From positions 8,726,001-8,790,000 of the forward strand of contig JAMPIT010000856.1 of NCBI GenBank assembly GCA_026261815.1: a stretch of DNA of 64,000 nucleotides, given 5' to 3'. The notes under the pieces were generated by a model that saw nothing but the letters and a program-made list of their open reading frames with translations, ran no database searches and was not told the origin of the DNA. Shown piece by piece: positions 48,602 through 60,100 of this stretch (within the stretch, counting starts at the first letter, position 1; every line of letters starts with the position of its first letter). The translations under genes and the position numbers were made by a program. The stretch comes from Monarcha castaneiventris obscurior. Taxonomy: Eukaryota; Chordata; Aves; Passeriformes; Monarchidae.

Positions 48602-50052
48602 TTGGACGTTGATCGCTCCACAAAACACCTCCTCGGCCCCCACTCCATCTGCTCCCACATGGACACCCTCTGCTCCCACAGGGACACCCTGCTGCAGCCA
48701 GCACGGTTCAAGAGACACCACAACCCCTCCCAAGTCCAAACACCCCATTTCTCACCTCTGCCCCCCAAATCCTCCTCTGGGCCATTCTCTCTCACCACAC
48801 CACGACGTACAGAACATCTCCCCTCAACCCAAGTCAAAGAAAAGGAAAAACCAAAGCAAAGGCTTGTGAGGAGGGAAAATCCACACACCAACAGCCCCTG
48901 CAGAACCCTTGGCTCCACAACCTGCCCTCCACGACCTGCTCTGCACCTGCCACACATCACATCCAGACAGTTCTGGATCTAAGCTGAAATTCCTGTCAGG
49001 ATGGTGGGAAGAAGACAGGCAGACCAGGAGGCTCTTTCCACACCCTTCTCACAACGTATCAAGTCTTTAAAAAAACTTCACGTTTAGGGATAGTTACACG
49101 TGTTAAACACCCCCAGGACCATCCTAACTCAGCTTCTGCCAACGAACAGGGTTAATTCAACTAAACCATGTCAGAAATGCCAGTGTCCCACTGGCACTGA
49201 CAGCCCTGGGGAGCACAGGAACACCAGTGTGACCACCAGTATTGCACAGACAGCTCCGCAGGGCTGAGAAGAGCCGCTGGAGCTGGGTCCCTGCACTCAC
49301 ACAGCACCTGGGAAGGAGGTTTCACCCCCCACACTTGGTCACAGTGGAGCAGCACCACTGGTTTCACCTCTAAAACCAGGACATCTCCCAGCACCATCTG
49401 TGAGGAAACCCCTCTCCTCAAAAGAGGATGAGTTTCTCTGAGAGGAGCAAAATAAAACAGGAACACACTTCCCAACTGCTCTGCTTGCAGCCCCAAATCG
49501 CCTCTGTGCTGTCCCCACACATCCTCCAGCAACAGCCAAGGCACCAGCACACACTCCCCCATGGAAAGGCCAGGTCTCTCCATTCTCCCCCAGGCATCTC
49601 TCTCCGTGTGTGCCAGGGAGAAGGATTGATCCACGGACAGCAGCACGCGCCAGGCGGGCGAATTCCGCATCATCTCCTGAGACTGGCCCGGCCGCTCCTC
49701 CAAGCACTCCAAGTCCCAATTTGGAATAGAGGAAAGGGGCTCTCCGAGCCCTGAATCCTTCCTCCTTAAGGCTTAAACAAGCGATAACTGCTGCCAAAAA
49801 GGAAGTTAGTTGAAAAGAAGCAAAACCCAAAGCACCTCGCGCCAGCACACGGAGGCTTCAATGCCCTCTCCTAGGTGGAAAATCCATCCTCAGCACCACC
49901 CGTGCCACGCGTCTGCTGGGAGGAAGCTGGGCTTTAAAACAGCCAGAAAAAGGCAAACTAAACCCTCACAAAGCCCCACGGGTGGGGCTGACAAGGTAAA
50001 AACACAACTGAGGCCAAGTTTTAAAGTGTCTTTAAAAAAACCACCCCACACG

Positions 50053-50055
<3 letters not shown>

Positions 50056-50085
<30 letters not shown>
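50056..50085. repeat. (AC)15 microsatellite
   Basis: Fifteen perfect AC dinucleotides within the presumed GID4 3' UTR (GT on the transcript strand). Confidence 0.97.
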
Positions 50086-50087
<2 letters not shown>

Positions 50088-50418
50088 TGGCACAGGAGCC
50101 TTAAGTTATGTCACTTGGAACATTCAGAGTCAGAGGGAGCTACTGGGAAGGGGGGTTTTTTCAGCTTTTTTTTGTTTATCCTTGTAAAAAGGTGTCAAGC
50201 AGTGGTGGTGAAGCATGAAGGGGAGTACAAACACTGAGCGGTCCCAGGGCGACGCTGCTCAGCGCTTGCTCTCCTGTAACTTTCCCAAAGCTTAGCTGGA
50301 TACATACAGGGATATAAAAACACAGACATTCCTGGTTTTCAATGTGAAAACGGTAACATGGAATCGAGTACTTGTGCATTTGCCATAGGGTCCTTTGGAA
50401 AAGGAACCATAAAAATAG

Positions 50419-50485
50419 ATATATATATTTTTTTTAATAAAAGTCTTTTTTTTTTGTCTTTTTTTTGACTTTTTTTTTTTTTTTA
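50419..50485. repeat. AT-rich and poly(T) tracts
   Basis: A short TATATA run followed by T runs of 8-16 separated by AATAAAAG, TGTC and TGAC. On the GID4 strand these are poly(A)-like tracts, with one ATTAAA. Confidence 0.85.
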
Positions 50486-51064
50486 CCCTTAACTTAAGTA
50501 AAGAGCAAATATACACCTACAAGCAGAGTTCAGATCCACTTTACTGAGAGCCTGGAAGTCCGTACACCAAATTAATTCCCAATGGCATATCCAGACACAG
50601 GAACAGTTCCCAGCTCCAAAGGGCCGGCGTTCCTGAAAGATCTGCAGCTCCAGCTAACCTCGTTAGCCAGCAAAGCCTCATTCCAGCCTTACCTCAGTCA
50701 ACACTACCCAACAGACTCCACAGCTGAGCCTCACACCCAGGACCTGGCTCTGGGAGCATCAGAGCTGGAAATGTGGGCAAGAAACCTGAATCTTGGTGAT
50801 TTAAACCCACATCAGGATACAACAAGGAAAATATAAGCCCTGAGCTTACATTTCCTTATTACTCAGAAGCCAGCACTGATTCCAGCTACTGAGAAACAGC
50901 TTCCAGAGGAGAGCTGGGAGGAATTTCAGTGACAGAGAAACGAGTTGTACAACAAGAAAGTGCATTAAAGTAGCTTAAAACCAGAGTAAAGATCAAATGG
51001 CCACTCGACAGGAGGGAGAATCAAGCTCCAGCAGCTCCTCGGGCTGGGTGAATTAACATCCAGG

Positions 51065-51102
<38 letters not shown>
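51065..51102. repeat. (CT)n microsatellite
   Basis: About 19 CT units with one TT interruption, roughly 120 nt past the GID4 stop in its 3' UTR (GA on the transcript strand). Confidence 0.95.
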
Positions 51103-51103
<1 letters not shown>

Positions 51104-51222
51104 GAGTCCAAGGGGCAGGAGAGAAGCGTGCATTCCCGTGCTCCCACAGGGACACAGTTCTCCTGGCAGGCCATGCTCTCCTGCCCAGTTTGCTTCTGGG
51201 AGGTACCAGATGTGGACAGCTG

Positions 51223-54200
51223 TCATCGGAATTCGTAGATAGGAGCACTGTGCTCGGGAACGTGCGTTAAATTCAATGACTGATACCTGGCAGAGAAGGA
51301 AGAGAGGGAGGAGAGGATTACATGGAGCTCCTGCTTGGCAGCCACCAAGCAGACACTGTGCTGGCTGCTCCTCTCTCCCCTTTACAGTCCCGGAGTGTTC
51401 ATGCATCCAACATCCACTTCTCACAGTGCCAAAATCCTGACAGGACTCAGCATTGCCCCTCATCACTCTACAACTTCCTGACAGGAGGGTGGAGCCATGT
51501 GGGGTGGGGGTCGGGCTCTTTTCCCACACAACTTATGACAGGACAAGGAGAAACAGCCTCAAGTTGTGCCTGGAGAGGTTCGGGTTGGATATGAGGGAAA
51601 AATTCCTCACTGAAAGAGTGGTTGAGCCCTGGAATGGCCTGCCCAGGGAAGTGGTGGAGTTGCCATCCCTCGAAGTGTTCAAAAAACAAGCAGACGTGAC
51701 ACTTAGGGTTTAGTGGGAAAGGTGGTATTCGGTCAAAGGTCGGACTTAATGATTTTGGAGGTTTTTTCCAACCTTAATGATCCTGTAATTCCCACTCCAG
51801 TGCCTCTGAGCCACCTGCAGAGAGGCAGCGTTCCGGGTGGGCTGACTGTGGTGGTTTTTTGGACTCTCTTTGAAGTTCAACAACTTTCAAGTTCAAACAA
51901 CGTTTGGTACAAGTGCAAATTACACCAGAGCCTTTCAAAGCTCAGCTTGAGGGGATGTGTCTGAAAGCCTCCTGGTTCCTTCCCTCCCCCGAGAGCTTCC
52001 AGCCATCCACCTGCTGCTCATGACAATGATTCAAGGGAAAAGAGCTCTCCACAGCTACTCATCTACAACAAAAAACCCACCAATTAGCTTTGACTGTTCT
52101 CTGGTCTTAACAGCAACATCCCAAGGACCTCAGAATACAAAGCACTGGCCTGACAAGATTTCTGCTTGAAGGGAGCAACAGCCAAGCTGTTACTTAGGAG
52201 AGAGAACTGAGCTCCCTCACAGCATTTCTCCGGACCCTGTATCATCTTCCCTCCTCCACCCTGCCAGCCCAAATTTCCTTCCCCTTTCCAAAAGGGCAGC
52301 ACTTTATGCCACACCAATGGACTGCACCAGCCTGCTCAGGCCAGCCATGGCCCACACCCCTCCCTTCTGCCCCAAGGTCCAACCACCAGCCTGAACCTCC
52401 TGCCTGGACACTCCCAAGGCTGTGGACAAGCAGGAGAGGAGTCACAGCTTGGTTTAAGTCTTCAGGAGGTAGGAGGCTTCCTTACCATTCTGAACTCCTA
52501 TGGTAGTAATAGCCCTCTATAGATGCTGCTGACTTCTGGAAGCAGATGTAATAGAAACCAGCAAAGGAAGCACCACTGATGTCCTTGATGGTGTGATCTG
52601 GGACTAGGAACTGCTCCTGCATGTGAAACACAGGTTGCATTTTAAAATGTTGGTCAAATACAGCCCCACCCCACCCCAATCTGCCCTCCCAAACCAAATA
52701 CTGGCACCCACTAACACGAAGACTTTCCTGGCTGAGCACTCCCTGCACTCTCAGCAGCCCAGAGCAAAGACCAGAGTGTCCCTTCACCACCTGCACTGCA
52801 GGCACCTCACAGGGAAGCAGGTAACTGAGAACAGAACCAGTTCTGAGAGTGCAGGAGATCAGTTCCAGTTCAACACCTGTCCCCTGCAAACCAGAAGCCC
52901 ATTGCAAAACTGTTAGAGCCTGAGAATGACAAGAAGGCTCCAGGGAGTTCTTACTGCAGCTTTTCAACACTTACGGGAGTTTATGAGAAAGCTGGAGAGG
53001 GACTTTGCACAAGGGCATGGAGTGACAGGAAGAGGTGGAATGGCTACCCACTGCCAGAGGGCAGGGTTAGATGGGATATTGGGTGGAAATTCTTCCCTGT
53101 GAGAGTGGTGAGGCCCTGGCACAGGTTGCCCAGAGAAGCTGTGGCTGCCCCTGGATCCCTGGAAGTGTCCAAGGCCAGGTTGGACAGGGCTTGGAGCAAC
53201 CTGGGATAGTGGAAGGTGTCCCTGCCCATGACAGGGGGTGGGACTGGACGAGGGTCCCTTCCAACCCAAACCAGTCTATGGTGACTCCATGATGATCCCA
53301 GCTAAAGAACAGAGGTGCAGACTGGCCAGTCTGCATCAAACACAGGCCCCACACAGGGACTGGAGACATCAATTCTCTCATCCTCCAGAGAATCACCAAG
53401 CAAGATTTTCCTGTTGTGTTTTTAGCCATGACTGCAGCCCTTAAGGACACAATTAGCTGGCTAGACGTGAGTCAGACTGGAACTTGCAAGTACAGTGGGT
53501 TTTGGGGCTGGCAGGGCGAGATCTTTTCATCAAACCATCATAGCTGGAAAAGCTCTCAGACATCTCAAGTCTCTGTCAGTACCTTGCAAGCAGCCTATCA
53601 GAGAAGGAGACAAGCAGGGTTTACCTTCCATCTCATGAAGACATAGTCCCCGTTTTTTAGATCTTCATAATCAAAGTCATCAGAGTTAAATGTTTTTGCA
53701 TACTGGTAAAAAGCCTGGAACTTTCCCTGAAACAAAAAAAGAAAAGTAAAAAAAAGGGATGCTTATTCCAGGAATAGAACTTCTAGTATCAGCTGCTGTT
53801 TAGGAGGGAAATCTACTGACACTCACAGCAACAGCCACCCTGGCTGGAGAAGCTCCTGCACTTCCAGAGGAAGGTATTTTGATAGAAATATAATAAACAT
53901 CAAAGCTTGGCAAATAACAGCCAAGCTCCCTCAAGCTGGGGAGGTGATCAGGTGGCTGCTGTGGTGCCAAACACAGCAGCAGGTACATCCTGCTCTGAGC
54001 AGGGACACAGGTACAAACTGCCCTACTGTGCTAGTGGAATCCCTCTCCCCTTCTCCATTCCACTTTGCAATAAGGCTCCAAAATAAGGAGTGTGCTCTCT
54101 TAGGGGGTCAAGAGATGGGGATCACTCCTGCTGCCTTCCAACCCCGTGGCCAACAAGTGGAAAACATGACATCCCCTCCCTCATTACAGATCACAGCTTG

Positions 54201-56752
54201 CTGAAGAGACTTCTATTTGCAAAGATCCCAGTGGGAGGAGAGAGCCAGCCAAAAAGGACAGGTCTCCAGGCCTTTCTGCCAGCTCTTGCACGGGCACACG
54301 CTGCCCCTCTCCTCCAACCCAGCAGCTCAGACCCACCCTCTGCCCCCAGATTTATTTACCCAGTGTTTACGATCCACGTCTTCGTCAGCGTCCCACTTGC
54401 GCGTTAGGAACGGGTGCTTCTTACTGATTATCTCGCCTTCAAAGAACGTGGTGAGGGTTGGGTACTCCTGGCAGAGGGGAGACAAAGCTGAAGTCACAAT
54501 TGTCACCTACAGACGCAAACCCAAAAGGAGACAAAGCTCCACACATTCAGCAAAAAGCATCTCCAAGGGAGAGCTCTGAGTAATCTGAAGCTGCTGCTCC
54601 TGTCCCTCGTCCTGTCCCACATCTCTCCAAGGCTGACTCTTCCACACCTGCAGCCTCCATGCTCTTATTCCAGCCTTTCCCTGCCTCTCTCCTCACTTCA
54701 GGAAGCCAGGAGCCATGTCAGAGCTGGGCTGTGGAGGAAGGTTTGGAACACAAGTCTGATAAGGAGCAACTGAGGGGCTCAGTCTGGGGAAAAGAACCCT
54801 CACTCTCCAAACTCCCTGACAGGAGCGCGCAGCCAGGTGGGGGTTGGGCTCTGCTCCCAGGGAGCAAGAGACAGGACAGGAAGAAATGCCCTCAAATTGC
54901 ACCAAGGGATGTTTACATTGGATATTAGGAACGATTTCACCACTAAAAGAGTGGTTGAACACTGGAACAGGTTGCCCAGGGAAGTGGTGGACCTGGCTGT
55001 GTCCTGGAGCAGCGGTTGGATCCCTCAATGATCATAGAGGGATTTTCCAACCTTCAATGACTCCATGAAGCATCCACAGCTGGATGATCACCTGTGACAT
55101 TTACAGCCAGCAGACACCCCGTGATCAAATCTACAACATGTTCAATCCCTCTAGCTCCTATTTCTGGCAGCAGCTTCTCCCACCCCACCAGGAAAAAAAA
55201 AGAAAGCCTTTCCAGAGCCCCTCTTTGTGTTGTTTTGCAGTTAACACTCACCTCTGTAAGGCCTTTAATCTTCAAGTATCCACAGAGATAGGAGTTTTCC
55301 ATATCCACATGCTAGAAAAGAGTGCAAAGTTCAACCATAAAAACAGGCATGAAGGTGCATGCTTGATCCAAAGCAGTTTCTAACCCTTCCAAGGGTAATT
55401 TCAGCTCCAGCTGGTACGGACTGTCCAGCCCAGTGCCCAGTATTCACACTGCCTGCCCTTCTCCATGCTGGGAACCACCTGGAAGGATCATTTACAGGTG
55501 CCCAGCTCACCTCTGGCAGCCTCCACATCCCAGGCCTGCTACCAAGGCAACACCCTCTGCCCAGAACTCTCCAGCAGGAAGCAAATCCCCTTTCCAGCCG
55601 GAAGGGATCTGACTCACAGTGTTCTCCAAGTGAAAGCATCCCTGGAAGAATCACCCACACCCCCAGCATGTTTCAGGAGGCCTTCCTCCTAAATCTAAAG
55701 CTTTTATGCCACCTGTATTTCGAGTTATCAGGCTGCATTTCTGTGCTCCTGTTGTGCAGACACCAGGCATGGATTTGCCTGCTCCTTTAAAACCAGGGAT
55801 TTTCCAAGCTTTTCCCTGACATCTCCAGATCCGCTTTCAAAACACGCAGCAAATTATTCAGGGAAGTGCAAACCTCCACTGTGAGAAGATGGATCTTCTC
55901 CACCTGTGATCAAAGGACGGCAACGTTTCCCTGTGCTCAGCACAGGGAGAGCAGGCAGCCCCCTCTCCTCAGCTGACACACGCAAAACAGTCACGTTTTT
56001 GGCACAAAAGCAGCGTTTTTAAGCACAAAAGCACAGGCAGCCCCTGCGAGGTGACAGCGTGCAGTGGAGCTGAGCAGCCATGGGATGTCCCCACCACAAC
56101 AAATCCCACCAGGAACATGGAGAACTGAACATAAAAAAAAAAAAAAAAAAAAAAAATACCCTGCCGGCTCCCAATCATCACAGAATCACTGAGGTTGGAA
56201 AAGATCTATGAGATCACCCAGCTCATCCTGTGACTGATTCACCACACTGGCAACCAGGCCGGAGCACTGAGCCCAGCCACGTCCAGCCTTTCCTTTAACA
56301 CCTCCAGGGATGGCGACTCCACCACCTCCCCGGACAGCCCGTTTTAATGTTTAATGACATTTTCTATGAAGAAATGCCTCATAATATCGAGGGATAGGGT
56401 GATGAGGGTGCTGTCGCAAGGGGCCGGCGGGGCGGGAACGGCCACCGCGGCCTGAGGCGAGCGGGTCCCCCGCTCGCCTCAGGCCGCGGTGGACGTTCCC
56501 GCCCCGCTAGGGCTCGGCTCGCCCCGCCGCCCCCCTCACCTGCATGACGACCTCCACCTCGTAGGCGTTGCCTTTGCTGCGTTGCTGCCCGCGGAACTTG
56601 GCCCCGCTGTAGAGCAGCGAAGTGGCCACTCCGGGCTGCGCCGTGTTGATGGGGGGCGGCGGCACCAAGCTGCTGGCGGCCGCTCCGGTAGCAGGGGAGG
56701 AGGCCGAGCCCCCCGCCCCTCCAGCGCGGCGCCTCTCGCTCCGAACCGGCAT
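51223..56752 (-). CDS. GID4: GID4: substrate receptor of the CTLH/GID E3 ubiquitin ligase (6 coding exons)
   Basis: Recognises proteins with N-terminal proline and related degrons for ubiquitylation by the CTLH complex. Exons: 56540-56752, 55252-55311, 54360-54467, 53625-53726, 52486-52616, 51223-51286; 678 nt, 225 aa. I start at the ATG at 56752 (MPVRSERRR) because rodent GID4 begins there and the context is good. An in-frame ATG at 56893 exists but overlaps a CCAAT box. The beta-barrel is nearly invariant: [60 protein letters not shown] and [20 protein letters not shown], ending APIYEFR. The four degron-pocket residues known in human (Q132, E237, Y258, Y273) are all present (Q57, E162, Y183, Y198 here). 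It shares a bidirectional promoter with ATPAF2. Confidence 0.97.
51470..51795 (+). repeat. CR1 LINE 3' end, divergent subfamily
   Basis: In GID4 intron 5. Includes CTCAAGTTGTGCCTGGAGAG, GAAAAATTCCTCACTGAAAG, AGTGGTGGAGTTGCCATCCC and GTCGGACTTAATGATTTTGG, then TTTCCAACCTTAATGATCCT. Confidence 0.92.
52990..53300 (+). repeat. CR1 LINE 3' end
   Basis: In GID4 intron 4. Runs from CTTTGCACAAGGGCATGGAG through AAGGCCAGGTTGGACAGGGC and GGGATAGTGGAAGGTGTCCC to CTTCCAACCCAAACCAGTCT and CTCCATGATGATCC. Confidence 0.92.
54783..55072 (+). repeat. CR1 LINE 3' end, divergent subfamily
   Basis: In GID4 intron 2. Same subfamily style as the copy at 51,470: TTGGATATTAGGAACGATTT, GAACAGGTTGCCCAGGGAAG, TGGTGGACCTGGCTGTGTCC and TTTTCCAACCTTCAATGACT. 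Confidence 0.9.
56133..56156. repeat. A24 homopolymer
   Basis: An uninterrupted run of 24 A on the plus strand in GID4 intron 1, about 20 bp before an antisense CR1. It is not a CR1 tail (CR1 ends in octamers), so it is an expanded homopolymer or the relic of a retrocopy tail. Confidence 0.9.
56177..56400 (-). repeat. CR1 LINE, antisense, in GID4 intron 1
   Basis: The plus strand reads CACAGAATCACTGAGGTTGG, AAGATCTATGAGATCACCCA, TCCAGCCTTTCCTTTAACAC and CTCCAGGGATGGCGACTCCA, then CCACCTCCCCGGACAGCCCG, the reverse complement of a CR1 3' region. Confidence 0.88.
56427..56507. repeat. 81-bp near-perfect palindrome (39-bp arms, 3-nt loop)
   Basis: The left arm 56427-56465 and right arm 56469-56507 are reverse complements with a single mismatch (G in the left arm versus T in the complement of the right, within GAACGGCCACC). 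The loop is TCC at 56466-56468. Very GC-rich. It lies 32 bp past the splice donor of GID4 exon 1, inside intron 1. Confidence 0.95.
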
Positions 56753-57111
56753 CTCGGGGGGGTCCCCGGGCGCCAGCGTGGCCGGGGCCGGGGCGCGGCC
56801 GGGGGACGCCGCCCGCTCCGCTCCGCTCCGCTCCCTCACGCCGAGGCCGCCGCTGGGTCGGGGCCTCCCGGCAGCGCCTCCGCGCGCTCCCATTGGCCCC
56901 CGCGCGCGTGCCGTGGGGGCGTTTCCTGCGTCTGATTGGCTGCTGGCGCGGCGCCCGGAGTTGATTGGTTGCGCTGCCGCCTGGCGCTGCTGGGAAATGT
57001 AGGTTTTATGGCCAGGCGGCGCGGATTGGTTGCGGCTTGCCGGCAAGATGGCGGCGCCCAGCGAGCGGCGCTGAGCGCGGTCCGGACGAGGTTGCTATGT
57101 CGGCTGTGGCG
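56753..57111. promoter_or_regulatory. GID4/ATPAF2 bidirectional CpG-island promoter
   Basis: Only about 360 bp separate the two divergent start codons. The stretch is CpG-rich and TATA-less, and carries four ATTGG words (CCAAT on the minus strand) at 56892-56896, 56935-56939, 56964-56968 and 57025-57029. A YY1-type site, CAAGATGGCGGC, lies at 57045-57056. Multiple CCAAT/NF-Y sites are typical of shared promoters. The ATG inside the YY1 site opens an 8-codon upstream frame (57048-57074) if transcription starts before it. Confidence 0.8.
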
Positions 57112-60100
57112 ATGTGGCGCAGCTGCCGCCGGCTGTGGTGGGCACATTCCCCTCCTACCCGGCTCCCCCGACCGCCTCCTGCAGCTACCGGGAGCGGCCC
57201 GGTGGGGCCATGCGGGCGCCGGGCCTATGCCCCGCCGGCAGGTGAGGGAGCAGCGGGGCGGCTCCGGCCCCGTTTGGGGAGGGGGCTCCTTCCCTGGGGA
57301 CCCTCATGCCGTGGTCACCCAAGGCAGGGCTGGGATCGGCGGGGCCTCGCGGAGACCGCGCTCCCCACGGCCGGTGAGCGGCTCCGGTGCTGGGGCTCCC
57401 CCCGCGCTCTTTTCTTGGCGTTAATGGGTGTTTGGAGCGGGCAGAGTTCACTGGCAGCACGGCCGAGTCCTCAGTGAACCAGTTTGTTACACGTGTTTTT
57501 GTGTTTTGTTGGGTTTTAGGAGTTTTGAAGGAATGGGACTCACATTCAGGTTCTGGTCCATGTATCCCATTCACAGATTTTGCTGGAAGTGTATGTGTTT
57601 GAGAACAGTAAAATTAATCTCACTTTGTCTGAGGTGAGGCTGCAGAGTCCCGGTGACTCATGGCAAGATTTTGGGAGCTACTGACGAGCTCGGGCCTCCT
57701 CTGGGGTACACACACTTAAATCTGTTTTTAGAACTGTGCCTGAGGCGCTTTCTGAGGCCCCAAAGCTCGCAGGTCGTTGAGGATGAACAAATCCTTCCAT
57801 TTCCCCAGCGGGAATGTGCTTTTCTTAGGCTGGAAGAGCAGACCTGCAGCCTGACCTGCTTGCTGTGCCCTTCACGAGGCAGATTTATGGGTTTGGGATT
57901 TACAGCCTGGTTGCTGTTGTCAAGGGAATGGCTTGTGGATTTTTCCTGCCTTGTGGGAGGGATGTGAGCCTTTGGAATGTGTGTAATCTTGCTCTCAGGT
58001 GTTGGCAGTGCATGTAGGAGTGCTGGTAGCAAAAGAGGCTGCTCCTAAAATGAGACCTGAAGTTTCCTCAGGCTCACCTTGCAGGTGGGCAGGTATATCC
58101 CTGAGCAGGACTGGGATGTTTGGGCTGGAGGGAGCAGTGTCCTTCAGGGATTAATTTGTTCAGTGTGACTGTAGTCATCTATCTGGAGGGTTGACCTTGA
58201 AGTGAAACTCCTGAGGAGTGGTGGGACAGGCCTGCTTGGGAAACCAGCCCTGCCACGCTGAGGCAGCTGAGCCCCCAGCCTGGCAGGAGTGTAGCTGGTT
58301 CTGTTTGCTCCCTGGCTGTGCACAGCCACAGCGTGGTTGTCACCTGCTGCTTCCCTGCTGAGTGGAGCTCACTGGAGCTCACAGCTCGGAAACTGTGAAT
58401 GAAGGGCTGGATTTTTGTGGCCAGACCACCTTGACAGCACCAAAGCTCTGTCTGTTCTGAGCTGTGATGGGGAACAGGGGAAGGGGCTGAACATTCTCTC
58501 TTTGCCCTCTGAACATTCTGTTTGCCCTCTGTTTCTGTCCCCAGAGAGGAAGAGGTTCTACCAGAACGTGAGCATCTCGCAGGGGGAAGGTGAGTACGGC
58601 CGCCAGGATGGGATGGAGGGGCTGATCCCTGGGAGAGGTCTCATCACCCCACACCACCTCAGCGTGGCACCTGCAGCCCAGGCTGTGTCAGTGGCGTGTT
58701 TGTCACCAGCTGCTGTGCCCCTTCCTCGTCTACAGCAAAGCTGCATGGTGGGAAGCAGCTTCCAAGACTAAGTGTGTCCAAGTGATGGTGGGAAACCTCA
58801 GTATTCCTGCTCCCTTGCTCCCATCAGCTCCAGCTCTGAATCTGCTCCTGCTGTGGGGTTGTCTGTTGTTCCTTAGTGCCTGCTCCTCTTTGATTCCCCA
58901 GGATTTCTACTCTGATTCCCCAGGAGGCTTTGAAATAAACCTGGACCACCGAAAGCTGAAAACGCCCCAGGCCAAGCTCTTCACTGTCCCCAGCGAGGCC
59001 TTGGCCATTGCAGTGGCAACGGAATGGGATTCCCAGAAAGACACCATCAAGTTCTACACGATGCACCTGGTGAGCATGGCAGGATGGGATGCTGAGACCT
59101 CCAAATGGTTTCAAAATGCAGAATGTGGAGGCAGCAGGTCGTCCTGCTCCTAATGAGCAGAAAGCCAGGACTTTCTCCGGGCTGGCTGGGTGCCTGTCTA
59201 GAGGGAATCTGTGTCACTGGGGGGACTTGAGAAGGGGCTGGACAGTGTTATTGGGAATAGTGAGGGGCAGAAGGAAACAGTGAGCTCTGGAGCAGTCCAT
59301 GAACCCCTTTCCCTGCTGCTTAATGGGCTGCTTCCAGGAATTCTGAAGGATTAGAGAAGATTCCTATTATATGAGCCATGCTGTGGCCCTGCGCCCCCTT
59401 TAGCTGCACCCCTCGGTTGTTCATCTGCTGCAAATCTCTCTGTTTCTTCTTGACATTGTACCATGGAAGCTGCTGCTTCTCCAAGCCTTGAATAACAGCA
59501 GTTTCAACTGGCCTTTATCCCCAGACCACTCTGTGCAACACGGCGCTGGACAATCCCACGCAGCGAAACAAAACACAGCTGATCCGAGCAGCTGTGAAGT
59601 TCCTGGAGACAGACACAGTCTGGTACGAGATGGGGACCCAGCTGGATTTTGGAAAGAGGGTTGGGGAAAGTGAGGGAAAACATCTGCTCTCACTCAGTCA
59701 TGGCACAGCTTTGATCTGTGCTGGTTTTTGCCTGGGGGTTTGAATTAGTTTAGATCAGTCCTACATGTGCAAACCTGGTTGGAATCTGCTCACCCAGAGA
59801 GGGAGAATGGGGTCTGGTCCTCTGTTGAACTCTGTTTTGGACACCTCCATGCTGGGCAAGGGTGGGAGCAGCAGGAAATGAAAGTCTTGGAGGAAAGAAA
59901 ACATCTTTGAAAGGCCTGTGGGGATCTGTCAGCCAGTCCCTGGTACTCCTGTGCCAGTGCAGGCAGCTCAGACTACTTGTGCCAGTCCCAAAATGCCCTT
60001 CATTCCTTAAAGTCCCCGTGGGCTGTAGGATCAAGCCTGTTCATGCCCAGGCTCCTGTCCCAGCCTCCTGTCCCAGCCTCCACTGGCAGCTGCACAGTCC

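Noticed and set aside
50056..50085. Possible regular spacer array (CRISPR-like) in dinucleotide and minisatellite regions
   Set aside because: Simple microsatellites in a vertebrate genome; no alternating repeats and unique spacers.
51453..51713. Plus-strand frame in GID4 intron 5 with a plausible-looking helical sequence ([14 protein letters not shown])
   Set aside because: It is CR1 LINE 3' sequence; near-identical phrases recur at 48,200 and 54,900 and in many bird loci.
56965..57111. Upstream in-frame extension of ATPAF2 beginning [10 protein letters not shown]
   Set aside because: It overlaps the promoter, and the human protein starts at the MWRSC methionine; the extension lacks support.
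56836..57147. In-frame extension of GID4 upstream of MPVR (start at 56893 or 57046)
   Set aside because: The longer frames run through the shared promoter and over CCAAT boxes; the MPVR start matches the rodent protein. Human GID4 does have a longer annotated N terminus, so this stays open but less likely.
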